64,000 bases of DNA from Caballeronia turbans (lineage in GTDB: Bacteria; Pseudomonadota; Gammaproteobacteria; Burkholderiales; Burkholderiaceae): the NCBI GenBank assembly GCA_001544655.2, contig FCOD02000006.1, positions 186,001 to 250,000 of the forward strand. Reading direction: 5' to 3'. Position 1 is the first letter of the stretch. Every line of letters begins with the position of its first letter. The notes below the pieces were generated by a model. That model worked only from the letters and a program-made list of their open reading frames with translations, had not been told where the DNA came from and did not search any database. Shown here piece after piece: positions 39,112 through 47,582 of this stretch. Both the position numbers and the translations under genes were made by a program.

Positions 39112-39681
39112 TTATCTGTGGAACGGCAGCATGCGCCCGAGCAAGCCGTCGCGATCGACGAAATGATGCTTGAGCGCAGCGAGAACGTGCATCGCGACGA
39201 AGAACAGCAACGTGTAGTTCAGCGCGATATGGACGATGCGCAGCGTCGCCTTCAGCGCCTTGTCCGGGCCGATGATCGTCGGCAGCGGCAGCACGCCGAG
39301 ATAGACGACCTGAATGCCCGCCGCCGAGCTGTAGAGATAACCTGACGCGGGAATGACGAGCATCAGCAGATAGAGCAGAAAATGCGTGAGATGCGCGGCG
39401 CCCTGCTGCCAGCGCGGCATGCCATCGGGCATCGACGGCGCCTGGTGCGTCGCGCGCCAGATAAGGCGCAGCAGCGCGAGCGCGAACACCGTCACGCCGA
39501 TCCACTTGTGCCATGAGAAGTACTTGAGCTTCGTCGGCGTGATGCCCGGAATGTCGGTCATGATCCAGCCGAGCCAGAAGCCGCACACGATCAACAACGC
39601 GATCAGCCAGTGCAGGCCGATCGCCGTGGCGCTGTAGCGTTGCGCCGGCGGCGTCGCCGCGATGCGAGCGGTGCTTTCCAT
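39112..39681 (-). CDS. cybB: Cytochrome b561
   Basis: Four-helix membrane dihaem cytochrome that oxidises superoxide or exchanges electrons with ubiquinone. The 189-aa protein has YSATAIGLHWLIALLI near the N-terminus, FSWHKWIGVTVFALALLRLIWR, and the C-terminal HIALNYTLLFFVAMHVLAALKHHFVDRD, supplying the haem histidines. It heads the operon with two YceI proteins, which may handle its quinone partner. Confidence 0.92.
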   Translation of the reverse strand: MESTARIAATPPAQRYSATAIGLHWLIALLIVCGFWLGWIMTDIPGITPTKLKYFSWHKWIGVTVFALALLRLIWRATHQAPSMPDGMPRWQQGAAHLTHFLLYLLMLVIPASGYLYSSAAGIQVVYLGVLPLPTIIGPDKALKATLRIVHIALNYTLLFFVAMHVLAALKHHFVDRDGLLGRMLPFHR

Positions 39682-40141
39682 TTTGCTTTCACCTCAAGTG
39701 TTCGATGTTGGCCGGCGCAGTCGCCGGCTGACGACAAGTATTCAAGGCCGCCATGCTACCTCAACGATAACGAATTGCCAGCGCACGCAAAACGGCCCGC
39801 ACTGAGCCGGCAAACCCAGTCCCGGCGCGGGTTTGGCGGCTTTGCACAATGTTTCCGGGTCTTTGCGTGCCGCGCGTGCAACGAACTATTCCACGCGTGC
39901 AACGGTCGATGGAGGCACGACGAAGCGGCGCGACCCGCGCCGGATTCCGGCATCAAAGTATTAACGAGCGGACCAGCGATTTAATTCCGTGTGGCGCGAA
40001 GCACTCTGCGCAATCAGATAACGACTCGCCATTTGATACCATGCTGATACTTTTTGTGCTGGCCCGCTGCTTGCTAAGTCCGCTCGGAGCCGGTCCTCGC
40101 GGCGCCCGACCAACACGCTCGACCCGTCTCGGGCCTCGACC
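39682..40141. other. 460-bp intergenic region between divergent cybB and pqiA
   Basis: No convincing gene in either strand. It should hold the divergent promoters, but I see no clear -35/-10 pair. It contains an AAACCC...GGGTTT hairpin near 39807-39832 and a tandem 11-bp direct repeat CGCGTGCAACG at 39873-39883 and 39894-39904. Confidence 0.5.
39873..39904. repeat. Tandem 11-bp direct repeat CGCGTGCAACG
   Basis: Two exact copies with starts 21 bp apart (two helical turns), about 240 bp before pqiA. The spacing suits a dimeric regulator, but none is identified. Confidence 0.45.
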
Positions 40142-40822
40142 ATGAACGCGAACGAACCGGATGATCTGATCGCGTGTCACGAATGCGACGCGCTCTTCCA
40201 TAAACGTGCGCTGCCTCAACGCACTTCGGCGAAATGTCCGCGTTGCGGCTCGCTGCTCTATCGCAGCATCTCGTCGAACCTCGACAAAATCTGCGCGATG
40301 ACGCTCGCGGCGCTCGTCACGTTCTTGATCGCGCAGGGCTTTCCCATCGTCGAACTGGAGGCGAATGGCCTCACGTCGCAGACCACGCTCATCGGCGCGA
40401 TCGTCGCGCTGTGGAACGAGCAGATGGAGATCATGGCGGTTCTCGTCTTCTGTTCGACCATCCTGTTTCCGTTGTGCGAATTGCTCGCGCTGCTCTACGT
40501 GCTGCTTCCGCTGCGCTCGGGCTACGTCCCGCCGGGCTTCAACGGGCTTCTGCGCGGCATCCAGTTCGTGCGTCCGTGGGGCATGATCGAAGTCTTCATG
40601 CTCGGCGTGCTCGTCACGCTCGTGAAGATGGTCAGCATCGCGCGCGTGATTCCCGAAGCCGCGCTCTTCGCGTTCGGCGCGCTGACGCTCATGTTCGCGG
40701 TCGTCGTGAGCTTCGATCCGCGCGCGCTGTGGGACATCGCGAACACGCTCCGCCCGCGCGGGGGTACACACCCAGCCAACGGCCGCAAGCACATTCCCTC
40801 TGAAGCGAGTCAGAAATCGTGA
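40142..40822 (+). CDS. pqiA: PqiA family membrane protein, N-terminal-half equivalent
   Basis: A 226-aa protein with a zinc ribbon (CHECDALFHKR and CPRCGSLLYRS, residues 12-42) followed by four predicted membrane helices. E. coli PqiA is one protein of two such halves; here they are separate genes. PqiABC is an MCE system for lipid movement between inner and outer membrane, induced by paraquat and envelope stress in E. coli. The stop overlaps the next start in GTGA, so the halves are made together. Confidence 0.9.
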   Translation: MNANEPDDLIACHECDALFHKRALPQRTSAKCPRCGSLLYRSISSNLDKICAMTLAALVTFLIAQGFPIVELEANGLTSQTTLIGAIVALWNEQMEIMAVLVFCSTILFPLCELLALLYVLLPLRSGYVPPGFNGLLRGIQFVRPWGMIEVFMLGVLVTLVKMVSIARVIPEAALFAFGALTLMFAVVVSFDPRALWDIANTLRPRGGTHPANGRKHIPSEASQKS

Positions 40823-41508
40823 ACGATCCGATCGATCCGGCCGATCCGGCAACCGGCGGAGAAGCCAGCGAGCCTTACTACACGACGGCGTCGCGCGCGA
40901 ATGTCGTGGCGTGTCACGCTTGCGGGCTCGTGCAGCCGCTCGCGTACACCGTCGAGAAGCAACGCTGCACGCGCTGCGGCGCGGCCGTGCACCGGCGCCA
41001 CCCGGACAGCATCGCGCGCACCTGGGCGCTGCTCATCAGCGCGGCGATCCTCTATATCCCTGCGAATCTCTTTCCGATCATGCACACGTCGTCGATTCTC
41101 GGCTCCGAGGACGACACCATCATGAGCGGCGTCGCGCTCTTCTGGAACGACGGCGACTATCCGCTCGCCGCGGTGATTTTCGTCGCCAGCATTCTCGTGC
41201 CGATGCTCAAGCTCTTCACGCTCGCCTTTCTCACCATCAGCGTGCAGCGGCGCTCGACCTGGCGGCCGCGTCAGCGCACGACGCTCTTTCGCATCGTCGA
41301 AGGTATCGGCCGCTGGTCGATGCTCGATGTCTTCGTGATCACGCTCACCGTCGCGCTCGTGCGCTTCAAGTCGCTCGCGGTCATCACGCCGGGTCCGGGC
41401 GCGCTCGCGTTCGCATCGGTCGTCGTGCTGACGATGATCGCTTCCATGCAATTCGACCCTCGCCTCATGTGGGACAACATCGAACCGTCAGGAAAGAAAT
41501 ATGACTAG
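40819..41508 (+). CDS. pqiA: PqiA family membrane protein, C-terminal-half equivalent
   Basis: A 229-aa protein with its own zinc ribbon (CHACGLVQPLA, CTRCGAAVHRR, residues 32-58) and four membrane helices (for example TWALLISAAILYIPANLFPIM). It starts with GTG overlapping the previous stop by 4 bp and overlaps pqiB by 8 bp. It is the second half of the split PqiA. Confidence 0.9.
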   Translation: MNDPIDPADPATGGEASEPYYTTASRANVVACHACGLVQPLAYTVEKQRCTRCGAAVHRRHPDSIARTWALLISAAILYIPANLFPIMHTSSILGSEDDTIMSGVALFWNDGDYPLAAVIFVASILVPMLKLFTLAFLTISVQRRSTWRPRQRTTLFRIVEGIGRWSMLDVFVITLTVALVRFKSLAVITPGPGALAFASVVVLTMIASMQFDPRLMWDNIEPSGKKYD

Positions 41509-43174
41509 CGCCCAAGGTCCGAACGACCCGAAGCAGCCGGTGCCGCCCGCCGGCAATGGCGACACAGGCAAAGGCGGCGGCCTCCCGCCGAATCTGCCCG
41601 AGCCCGTGATCGAGCCGCGCAGCCGCTGGCTACCCTCGCTCGTGTGGCTCATTCCGCTCGTTGCGGCGCTGATCGGCGTGATTCTCGTCGTGAAGACGGT
41701 GTCGAGCCGCGGGCCGACCGTGACCATCAGCTTCGTCAGCGCGGAAGGACTCGAGCCGGGCAAGACGAAGGTGAAGTTCAAGGACGTCGATATCGGCACG
41801 GTCAAGACCATCACGCTGTCGAAAGATCATTCACGCGTGCTCGTCGATGTTCAGCTCACCAAGGAAGCCACCGATTTCGCCGTGAAGGACACGCGCTTCT
41901 GGGTCGTGCGCCCGCGCGTCGCGGCAAGCGGCGTGACCGGTCTGTCGACGCTATTGTCGGGCGCGTATATCGGCGTCGATGCGGGCAGGTCGACTGAAGA
42001 CCAGACGTACTTCGTCGGCCTGGAGACGCCGCCCGCCGTCACGGGCGACCAGAAGGGCCACACCTTCACGCTGCACGGCGAGTCGCTCGGCTCCCTCGAC
42101 ATCGGCTCGCCGGTCTATTACCGGCGCGTGCAGGTCGGTCAGGTCGTGGCGTTTTCGCTCGACAAGGACGGCACCGGCGTCACGCTGCAGGTGTTCGTCA
42201 CCGCGCCTTACGATCAGTATGTCGGCACCAATTCGCGCTGGTGGCATGCGAGCGGCGTCGATCTGCGGCTCGATTCGAGCGGCTTCACGCTCAACACGCA
42301 ATCGCTCGCGACGGTCGTGCTGGGCGGCATTGCGTTCCAGACGCCGCCGAACCAGCCGCCCGGGCCGCAGGCGCAAACCAATGCGACCTTCCGGCTCGCC
42401 GGCGATGAGGCCGACGCGATGCGCGACCCCGATGGCCAGGCCGTTCATGTCGTGATGAACTTCAATCAGTCGCTGCGCGGGCTGTCGGTCGGCGCGCCGG
42501 TCGATTTCCGCGGCATCGTGCTCGGACAGGTCACGGGCATCGGCGTGCAATACGATCCGAAGTCGCATGCTTTCATGATGCCGGTCACGATCGATCTCTA
42601 TCCCGATCGTCTCGGCAGGCGTGCGAAGCAGGCGCTGCCGGAGCAAGGTTCGACAGCGAGCCAGGACATGCTGCAACTGCTCGTGAATCGCGGCCTGCGC
42701 GGACAGTTGCGCACCGGCAACCTGCTAACGAGCCAGTTGTATGTCGCGCTCGACTTCTTCCCGAAGGCGGCGCCCGCGAAGGTCAATGCCAACAATGATC
42801 CGCTCGAACTGCCGACCGTGCCGAACACGCTCGACGAACTGCAACTGCAGATCGCGGACATCGCGCGCAAGATCGACAAGATTCCGTTCGACGAAATCGG
42901 CACCAATCTGAATGGCTCGCTCAAGAACGCGAACGCGCTCTTCGACCGGGTCGGCAAGGAAGTCCTGCCGGAAATGCAGGACACGCTCGCGCAGGCGAAG
43001 AAGACCTTCGGCCAGGCGCAGTCGACGCTGCAATCGGACTCGCCGCTTCAGTCGGACGTCCATCAGGCGCTGCAGGAACTCACGCGCACGCTGCAGTCGC
43101 TCAACTCGCTCGCGGATTACCTTGAACGCCATCCGGAATCGCTCGTGCGCGGAAAATCGGGAGACAAACCATGA
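41501..43174 (+). CDS. pqiB: MCE-domain lipid transport protein PqiB
   Basis: Periplasm-spanning protein of the Pqi lipid-transfer bridge. The 557-aa protein has a cytosolic Pro/Gly-rich N-terminus, one membrane helix at about 45-67 (SLVWLIPLVAALIGVILVV), then three MCE/MlaD domains (beginning near TVTISFVSAEGLEPGKTKVKF, GHTFTLHGESLGSLDIGSPV and VVMNFNQSLRGLSVGAPVDF) and a C-terminal coiled coil (about 440-540). It overlaps pqiC by 4 bp. Confidence 0.93.
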   Translation: MTSAQGPNDPKQPVPPAGNGDTGKGGGLPPNLPEPVIEPRSRWLPSLVWLIPLVAALIGVILVVKTVSSRGPTVTISFVSAEGLEPGKTKVKFKDVDIGTVKTITLSKDHSRVLVDVQLTKEATDFAVKDTRFWVVRPRVAASGVTGLSTLLSGAYIGVDAGRSTEDQTYFVGLETPPAVTGDQKGHTFTLHGESLGSLDIGSPVYYRRVQVGQVVAFSLDKDGTGVTLQVFVTAPYDQYVGTNSRWWHASGVDLRLDSSGFTLNTQSLATVVLGGIAFQTPPNQPPGPQAQTNATFRLAGDEADAMRDPDGQAVHVVMNFNQSLRGLSVGAPVDFRGIVLGQVTGIGVQYDPKSHAFMMPVTIDLYPDRLGRRAKQALPEQGSTASQDMLQLLVNRGLRGQLRTGNLLTSQLYVALDFFPKAAPAKVNANNDPLELPTVPNTLDELQLQIADIARKIDKIPFDEIGTNLNGSLKNANALFDRVGKEVLPEMQDTLAQAKKTFGQAQSTLQSDSPLQSDVHQALQELTRTLQSLNSLADYLERHPESLVRGKSGDKP

Positions 43175-43872
43175 AGTTCGGCTCGTTGATATTGACCTTG
43201 AGCGCGGCGGCGATGCTCGCCGCCTGCGCTTCGCCGACGAGCCGTTTCTATACGCTCGGCGGCGGCGACGCGCGTCCAATGCCGACCGCGCAGGCGTCGT
43301 TCTATTTCGAGCTCGCGCCCGTCGACGTGCCGCAGCAGGTCGCCAAGAATCAATTGGTCGTGCAGACGAGTCCCGCGCAGGTGCGCGTGCTCGAAGAAGA
43401 GCGCTGGGCGTCGCTGCCCGGCGACGAAGTCCGGCGCGCGCTGTCCGCCGATCTCACGCAGCAGCTCGGCGCGATCGACGTGTACGGCACGCCGCATCCG
43501 GAGTCGGTGCCGGTGTATCGCGTGAAGGTGAACGTGCGGCGCTTCGAGTCGTGGCCAGGCTCGCAGGCGGTGATCGACGCGGTGTGGAGCGTGCGCGCCG
43601 CCGGATCGGATACGGTGCTGACGTGCCGGACCGTCGCGCAGGAACGCGTGGACGCAGGCTACGACGCGCTCGTCGACGGTCATCGCAAGGCGGTCGATGC
43701 GCTGGCCTCCGCGATCTCCGCGGGCGTGCGCAGCCTGAGTTCGCTCCCCTCGGCGACGAGCGCGCCTGCCGCGTCCGCGAAGAGCAAGAGCGGTGCGAAC
43801 GTGAAGCCCGCGTCCGCGGCGGTTTTGCCGTGTCCGTCCACGAACCCCGCGACGACGGCCAGCGCGCAATGA
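43171..43872 (+). CDS. pqiC: PqiC outer-membrane lipoprotein
   Basis: ABC-type transport auxiliary lipoprotein, the outer-membrane ring of the Pqi system. The 233-aa protein has a lipoprotein signal with lipobox LAAC (Cys19) followed by ASPTSRFYTLGG, the family hallmark. The Ser/Ala-rich tail after residue 190 is probably disordered. It closes the four-gene pqiA-pqiA-pqiB-pqiC operon. Confidence 0.9.
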   Translation: MKFGSLILTLSAAAMLAACASPTSRFYTLGGGDARPMPTAQASFYFELAPVDVPQQVAKNQLVVQTSPAQVRVLEEERWASLPGDEVRRALSADLTQQLGAIDVYGTPHPESVPVYRVKVNVRRFESWPGSQAVIDAVWSVRAAGSDTVLTCRTVAQERVDAGYDALVDGHRKAVDALASAISAGVRSLSSLPSATSAPAASAKSKSGANVKPASAAVLPCPSTNPATTASAQ

Positions 43873-44021
43873 TCCATGCCGCGTCCGGCATCGTGCCGGG
43901 CGCGGCTCATGTTGTCGGCAGACGACATCGACGCTGGAAGCTATCTCTAAATATCCGATGGTGCGTGCGCGCCCGGTTAAGATCGTCGTCGCCCGCATTT
44001 CGAATCAACCGTGAAAACTAG

Positions 44022-44633
44022 ATGATGAAACTGATCGGTTCGCATCCCAGCCCATTCGTCCGCAAAGTGCGGATCGTCATGGCGGAGAAGAAGATCGATT
44101 GCGAACTGGTGCTCGAGGACGTCTGGGCATCCGATTCGAAAATCCACGACTACAACCCGCTCGGCAAGGTGCCGTGCCTCATCCTGGACGACGGCGAAGC
44201 GGTGTTCGATTCGCGCGTCATCTGCGAGTACGTGGACACGCTTACGCCTGTCGGCAAACTGCTGCCGCAAGAGCGCCGCGAGCGCACCGAAGTGCGTTGC
44301 TGGGAAGCGCTCGCTGACGGCATGCTCGATGCCGCCGTGCTGATCCGTCTCGAAGGGGTCTTGCGCGAAGAAGCGCATCGCAGTGAAAAGTGGACGACGC
44401 GCCAGCGTCACAAGATCGAGGACGGCCTGAGCGCGATGGCGCGCGGTATCGGCTCGAAGCAGTGGTGCTCGGCGAACCGCTTCACGCTTGCGGATATCGC
44501 CTGCGGCTGTGCGCTCGGCTATCTCGACTTCCGTATGCCCGATCTGAACTGGCGCGACGCGCATCCCAATCTCGACAAGTACTACGCGCGAATCTCGCAG
44601 CGCCAGTCATTTGTGGATACCGCGCCGGTCTGA
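44022..44633 (+). CDS. Glutathione S-transferase family protein (YibF-like)
   Basis: A 203-aa protein with an N-terminal thioredoxin-like domain: SHPSPFVRKVRIVMAEKK carries the likely catalytic Ser, NPLGKVPCLILDDG holds the cis-Pro and FDSRVICEYVD binds the glutathione glutamyl group. The C-terminal half is all-helical with FTLADIACGCALGYLD. The substrate is unknown. It lies upstream of a convergent TetR gene whose operator-like sites cluster in the gap between them. Confidence 0.9.
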   Translation: MMKLIGSHPSPFVRKVRIVMAEKKIDCELVLEDVWASDSKIHDYNPLGKVPCLILDDGEAVFDSRVICEYVDTLTPVGKLLPQERRERTEVRCWEALADGMLDAAVLIRLEGVLREEAHRSEKWTTRQRHKIEDGLSAMARGIGSKQWCSANRFTLADIACGCALGYLDFRMPDLNWRDAHPNLDKYYARISQRQSFVDTAPV

Positions 44634-44678
44634 TCCGGACGCGGAAGCACTTCTGCGTGCGGCGGGAGCGTCGCGGCT

Positions 44679-44906
44679 CTAGTTCGTCACTTCGATATCG
44701 TGTTTGCCTGGGCGGTCGGCGTGCGCGTCAGTAATGCGCATGAGCGTCGGCCCTCCGTCGCTCAGCACATCGCGGTCGCGGGAGAAGCGAAACGCGATGC
44801 CAAAACCTGCCGTCATATCTACTGCTAGATAGATTTTGAATGGCAGTAAGCCCGAATGTACGTTGACACAGGCGCTTTCTACTCGAGATAGTCCACCTTT
44901 CGCCAT
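44679..44906 (-). CDS. Doubtful 75-residue hypothetical protein
   Basis: MAKGGLSRVESACVNVHSGLL... to DIEVTN, with no Shine-Dalgarno sequence and no recognised family. An operator-like palindrome lies within it (44818-44833) and another 58 bp upstream (44964-44979). An internal ATG at 44816 is right after the first palindrome. It may be the remnant of a gene once controlled by the adjacent TetR. Confidence 0.25.
   Translation of the reverse strand: MAKGGLSRVESACVNVHSGLLPFKIYLAVDMTAGFGIAFRFSRDRDVLSDGGPTLMRITDAHADRPGKHDIEVTN
44818..44833. promoter_or_regulatory. TetR operator-like palindrome, site 2
   Basis: TCTACTGCTAGATAGA matches the site in the tetR promoter at 14 of 16 positions. On the minus strand it lies between TTCAAA and TATGAC with 17-bp spacing, the same arrangement as at tetR but with weaker boxes. 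Confidence 0.5.
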
Positions 44907-44963
44907 ATCGACAGACTAAAAATCGGCGGCATCCACGAAATAGCCTTCCCGAATCAAAATCTA

Positions 44964-44979
44964 TCTACTCAACGGTAGA
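44964..44979. promoter_or_regulatory. TetR operator-like palindrome, site 3
   Basis: TCTACTCAACGGTAGA: perfect 5-bp arms TCTAC/GTAGA and the same 16-bp length as sites 1 and 2. It lies 51 bp beyond the tetR stop. A more degenerate copy, TCTACTCGAGATAG, is at 44878-44891. Confidence 0.4.
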
Positions 44980-45029
44980 AAGCCCCCCGTTAATTCAGGT
45001 GTTTCTCACAAGGTTATCCACAGCCTTGT

Positions 45030-45596
45030 CTACCGCCGAAATGCGTCCGCGACTTCTTCCAGTCGCGCTCGTGTCTGAAAGAGACGGCACCCAAGCAGGC
45101 TGCCCTGAAATGCGGCATACAAGGTGCGCGCCGCGGCTTCGGGTTTTCCACCGGCGTCGAGCGTATCCTGCGCTTCGCCTTCGGCGAGCACCTTCGCCAG
45201 CCAGTTCTCGTTCGCTTTATAGAATGACTGCACGGCGTGACGGACCTTCTCCGGCAGCGATTCGATGTCCGCCGCCAGCATGCCGCACAGGCAAATCCGA
45301 TTTCCACCGCCGATGATTCGCCCGAACAGCTTCGTGTAGCGGTCGAGTTTCTTGTCGGCGGGGGCGGAACTGTCGATCGCGTAGATCGACGACATCAGAT
45401 CCGCGCTGTATGCGTTCACCGCCTCGAGCGCGAGATCTTCCTTCGCTGGAAAGTAGTAGTGGATGCTGGAGGTCTTTACGCCGACCAGTTCGGACAAGTC
45501 ACGGTAGCTGAATCCGTTGTAGCCGTGCGTCATCAACAACGTCTGAGCGTGGTCCAGCAGCGCTTCCCGTACCGTGTTCTTGTCCATTTGCGGCAT
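45030..45596 (-). CDS. TetR/AcrR-family transcriptional regulator
   Basis: A 188-aa repressor. The N-terminal helix-turn-helix is YNGFSYRDLSELVGVKTSSIHYYFPAKEDL (about residues 26-55). The ligand domain carries CLCGMLAADIESLP with Cys102 and Cys104, a segment common in NemR/AcuR-like members, some of which sense electrophiles through cysteine; that mode is only a possibility here. An ATG at 45587 is an alternative start. Its promoter holds a palindrome in the spacer, so autorepression is likely. The convergent GST gene is a natural but unproven partner. Confidence 0.88.
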   Translation of the reverse strand: MPQMDKNTVREALLDHAQTLLMTHGYNGFSYRDLSELVGVKTSSIHYYFPAKEDLALEAVNAYSADLMSSIYAIDSSAPADKKLDRYTKLFGRIIGGGNRICLCGMLAADIESLPEKVRHAVQSFYKANENWLAKVLAEGEAQDTLDAGGKPEAAARTLYAAFQGSLLGCRLFQTRARLEEVADAFRR

Positions 45597-45617
45597 TCCC
45601 CTGCGTTCGATGTGCGT

Positions 45618-45646
45618 AATTTATCTATCGCTAGATAGACGGTCAA
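45618..45646 (-). promoter_or_regulatory. tetR promoter with operator filling the spacer
   Basis: On the minus strand: TTGACC (45646-45641), a 17-bp spacer, TAAATT (45623-45618). The spacer contains the perfect palindrome TCTATC-TAGC-GATAGA (45624-45639), so a bound repressor would directly block RNA polymerase. The tetR ATG is 22 bp downstream. Confidence 0.7.
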
Positions 45647-45687
45647 GCGCTTGTATCGAAAAAGGTTTTATCGGACCGATAGGCAAG

Positions 45688-45715
45688 AAAAAGCCCTGAC
45701 CGAAGCCAGGGCTTT
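45688..45715 (-). terminator. Intrinsic terminator of mnmA
   Basis: A 9-bp stem AAAGCCCTG/CAGGGCTTT with an 8-nt loop. On the minus strand it is followed by TTTTTC, 22 bp after the mnmA stop. Confidence 0.85.
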
Positions 45716-45736
45716 CGTTCGTTGCTGCCGGCGACG

Positions 45737-46867
45737 CTAACGCGCGGCTGCAAGCACCGCCGTTTGCGTCGCCCCTTGCCCCGCCGCCGCGTGCTCGATG
45801 ATGCCACCGCCCAGACACACGTCGCCCTGATAGAGCACGGCGGATTGCCCCGGCGTGACGGCCCATTGCGCGTCGTCGAAATGCAGCGCGAAGCGGCCGT
45901 CGTCTGCGTTCGCAAAGCGGCACGCCGCGTCCTGCTGCCGATAGCGCGTCTTCGCCCCGCACGCCACACCCTCGTCAGGCGCGAAACCCGCGACCCAGCT
46001 TGTATTGCCCGCGACGAGCGTCGGCGACAGAAGCCACGGATGGTCGTGACCCTGCACCACATAGAGCGTGTTCGTCGCCATGTCCTTGCCGGCGACGAAC
46101 CACGGCTCGCCGCTGCCCTCCTTCGCGCCGCCGATGCCGATGCCCTTGCGCTGCCCGAACGTATAGAACGCGAGCCCGATATGTTCGCCGACGATCTTCC
46201 CGTCGGCCGTCTTCATCGGACCGGGCTTCGTCGGCAGGTAGCGGTTCAGGAATTCGCGGAACGGCCGTTCGCCGATGAAGCAGATGCCGGTCGAATCCTT
46301 TTTCTTCGCGTTCGGCAGGCCGATTTGCGCAGCGATCTCGCGCACTTTCGTCTTCGGGATTTCGCCGAGCGGGAACAGCGTCTTCGACAGTTGCGCCTGA
46401 TTCAGCCGATGCAGGAAATACGACTGATCCTTGGTCGAATCCGTGGCCTTGAGCAACTGGAAGAGGCCGTTGTGCTCGCGCACTCGCGCGTAATGGCCCG
46501 TCGCGATGGTCTGCGCGCCGAGCGACATCGCGTGATCGAGGAACGCCTTGAACTTGATTTCCGCATTGCAGAGCACGTCCGGGTTCGGCGTGCGGCCCGC
46601 CGAATATTCGCGCAGAAACTCCGCGAACACACGGTCCTTGTACTCGGCGGCGAAGTTGACCGCCTCGACATCGATGCCGATCAGATCCGCGACCGACACC
46701 ACGTCGATCCAGTCCTGGCGGGTCGAGCAATATTCGCCGTCGTCATCGTCTTCCCAGTTCTTCATGAAGAGGCCGACGACGTCGTAGCCTTGTTCCTTCA
46801 GAAGCCATGCCGTCACGGACGAATCCACGCCGCCCGACATGCCCACTACCACCTTTCGCTTGCTCAT
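45737..46867 (-). CDS. mnmA: tRNA-specific 2-thiouridylase MnmA
   Basis: ATP-dependent enzyme that puts sulfur on U34 of Lys, Glu and Gln tRNAs. The 376-aa protein has the PP-loop GMSGGVDSS at residues 9-17 and the two catalytic cysteines C100 ([11 protein letters not shown]) and C196 ([12 protein letters not shown]). The start at 46867 is the family N-terminus [10 protein letters not shown]; the 30 codons before it belong to the overlapping end of nudJ. It starts 7 bp after nudJ, the same pair as in E. coli. Confidence 0.97.
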   Translation of the reverse strand: MSKRKVVVGMSGGVDSSVTAWLLKEQGYDVVGLFMKNWEDDDDGEYCSTRQDWIDVVSVADLIGIDVEAVNFAAEYKDRVFAEFLREYSAGRTPNPDVLCNAEIKFKAFLDHAMSLGAQTIATGHYARVREHNGLFQLLKATDSTKDQSYFLHRLNQAQLSKTLFPLGEIPKTKVREIAAQIGLPNAKKKDSTGICFIGERPFREFLNRYLPTKPGPMKTADGKIVGEHIGLAFYTFGQRKGIGIGGAKEGSGEPWFVAGKDMATNTLYVVQGHDHPWLLSPTLVAGNTSWVAGFAPDEGVACGAKTRYRQQDAACRFANADDGRFALHFDDAQWAVTPGQSAVLYQGDVCLGGGIIEHAAAGQGATQTAVLAAAR

Positions 46868-46874
46868 AGGGATA

Positions 46875-47357
46875 TCACGCCCGCACCACCGGCGCGACCG
46901 AATGCGTATGAATGAAATCGAGCGGCACGCGCCGCCCGGATAAATAGTCGTCGACACACTTCATCACGAGCGGCGTCCGGTGCCGGTCGGCGGACGCGCG
47001 CAGCTCGTCGGCGGTGAGCCACATCGCGCGCACGATGCCTTGATCGAGAGAACGATCGGCCTCTTCACCCAACGACTTGCCGCAGAACGTGAAACGCAGA
47101 TACGTGACATCGCGCCCCGGTCGCGCGAAGTGCGTCATATAGGCGCCGACGAGCGCCTCGGGCTCGAATCGATGCGCCGTTTCTTCGAGCGTCTCGCGGA
47201 TTACCGCTTCGACGAGCGTTTCGCCCGCTTCGAGGTGACCGGCCGGTTGGTTGATCCGCAAACCTGCGGACGTGTGCTCTTCGATGACGAGAAAGCGCCC
47301 GTCTCGCTCGACGATCGCCGCCACCGTAACGTGGGGGGCCCAAGTATCTGATTTCAT
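46875..47357 (-). CDS. nudJ: Nudix hydrolase (NudJ-like)
   Basis: Hydrolyses diphosphates linked to another moiety; E. coli NudJ acts on thiamin pyrophosphate and its precursor. The 160-aa protein has a complete Nudix box, [21 protein letters not shown] at about 40-60. It is the gene upstream of mnmA in E. coli as well, which supports the assignment. A TAAAAT box 8 nt before the ATG (47366-47371, minus strand) suggests a very short mRNA leader. Confidence 0.88.
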   Translation of the reverse strand: MKSDTWAPHVTVAAIVERDGRFLVIEEHTSAGLRINQPAGHLEAGETLVEAVIRETLEETAHRFEPEALVGAYMTHFARPGRDVTYLRFTFCGKSLGEEADRSLDQGIVRAMWLTADELRASADRHRTPLVMKCVDDYLSGRRVPLDFIHTHSVAPVVRA

Positions 47358-47582
47358 GGTGAGATATTTTACCGTCCCGGCGACGTTCCCGCGCGCCCTG
47401 TCCTAAGGGTAAGCGCTGACGCTCGACGGGTGGAACGAGTGCCGGATCGGATTCTTGCGCGTGCCATCTTCGGTTACAGTTGCGATAGCCGTCCGTTCCA
47501 GCATTTGAATAACAACTCAGCCTTAAGCCTTCCTAACCCTTCCCCGGGGTGACGATGGCAACAAAGACAGGAGGATTTGAAG

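Larger units (their letters stand above)
44634..45029. other. GST-tetR intergenic region with operator-like repeats
   Basis: A 396-bp low-GC region. It holds two 16-bp TCTA...TAGA palindromes and a perfect 14-bp inverted repeat TAGATAGATTTTGA (44826-44839) / TCAAAATCTATCTA (44954-44967). The only possible gene is the weak minus-strand ORF 44679-44906. Confidence 0.6.

Noticed and set aside
39756-39956. A 66-codon ORF on the minus strand before cybB
   Set aside because: No ribosome site, biased composition and no family resemblance.
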